A stretch of DNA of 20,616 nucleotides from a virus. Numbering within the stretch: the first letter of the stretch is position 1; every line of letters starts with the position of its first letter. The notes under the pieces were generated by a model. That model did no database searches, was not told the origin of the DNA, and saw only the letters and a program-made list of their open reading frames with translations. The position numbers were made by a program, and so were the translations under genes. Below, in pieces: positions 20,530 through 20,616 of the stretch. The DNA lies in IMG/VR virus record IMGVR_UViG_3300030333_005378, positions 42,741 to 63,356 of that record; one strand, given 5' to 3'.

Positions 20530-20616
20530 TCTCTTCACTCTCCATTATTTTATAAATCTGTCCTAATCTTTTCGATGCCATTCTAAACATATAGCCCCAA
20601 AAACCTAATTCAATTA
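20522..20616 (-). CDS. C-terminal end of an unidentified gene (cut by window edge)
   Basis: The last 30 codons of an open frame running in from beyond the right edge: ...IELGFWGYMFRMASKRLG..., ending SEENE with its stop overlapping the start of the next gene. In-frame ATGs exist inside (at MFRMAS), so it could also be a very small complete gene. Too short to assign. Confidence 0.5.
   Translation of the reverse strand, partial: IELGFWGYMFRMASKRLGQIYKIMESEENE

Noticed and set aside
1-20616. CRISPR array, insertion sequences, integrase or att sites
   Set aside because: No spaced direct repeats, no transposase or integrase gene and no long terminal inverted repeats were seen. The only repeats are the short ones listed.
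1-20616. tRNA or rRNA genes
   Set aside because: No cloverleaf with a T-loop GTTCRA-type signature was found by eye, and nearly every base is coding. A tRNA finder could still detect an unusual one.

Overview
The window looks like part of a dsDNA virus of an archaeon, probably a marine planktonic euryarchaeon (magrovirus-like, Marine Group II host). The evidence is a complete archaeal transcription factor B, an archaeal-type clamp-loader small subunit, an archaeal/eukaryotic-type ATP-dependent DNA ligase, histone-fold and PC4-like proteins, together with a virus-style layout. About 40 genes all lie on the minus strand, nearly all overlap or abut the next gene (ATGA, TAATG), many encode fewer than 100 residues, and the DNA is AT-rich with a purine-rich coding strand. 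No capsid, terminase or polymerase gene lies in the window, so the viral assignment and the host are inferences.

Layout, read 5'->3' on the minus strand (from 20616 down to 1). (a) 20616-16231: a gene end, a small acidic protein, a CxxCxGxG zinc protein, a zinc-ribbon/coiled-coil protein, a 714-residue protein with a C-terminal nuclease-like domain, a short coiled-coil protein and a micro-ORF. (b) 16226-15891: a ubiquitin/MoaD-like beta-grasp protein ending in Gly-Gly-Trp-Ala, then a hairpin plus T7 terminator, a perfect palindrome and a candidate promoter. (c) 15858-11051: a small gene, class II (B12-dependent) ribonucleotide reductase, small unknown genes and a 412-residue unknown. (d) 11058-8287: TFB, an E1/ThiF-like adenylating enzyme, small membrane and zinc proteins, and a JAMM metalloprotease. 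(e) 8293-5071: three tiny genes, a GroES/GroEL pair, a PC4-like protein, a histone-fold protein and small coupled genes. (f) 5074-1: two tiny genes, DNA ligase, a second histone-fold protein, a degenerate LAGLIDADG protein, a clamp-loader large-subunit-like ATPase, a winged-helix protein and the N-terminal 175 residues of the RFC small subunit.

The genes suggest a virus that brings its own replication accessories (clamp loader, ligase), nucleotide supply (RNR), promoter recognition and chromatin/ssDNA factors (TFB, histone folds, PC4) and folding machine (GroEL/ES). The most unusual content is a possible virus-encoded ubiquitin-like modification pathway. It consists of a beta-grasp Ubl whose di-glycine is masked by two residues, an E1-like enzyme, and a JAMM protease that could unmask or remove it. 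The JAMM protease ends in a PCNA-interaction (PIP)-like motif closely resembling the tail of the clamp-loader-like protein, which hints that the pathway acts at the replication clamp.

I found ten complete genes of 23-58 codons and two genes cut by the window edges, and list them here. Only about 160 bp (15859-16022) and about 85 bp (16227-16312) are longer non-coding gaps, and I found no uncovered stretch above 300 bp.
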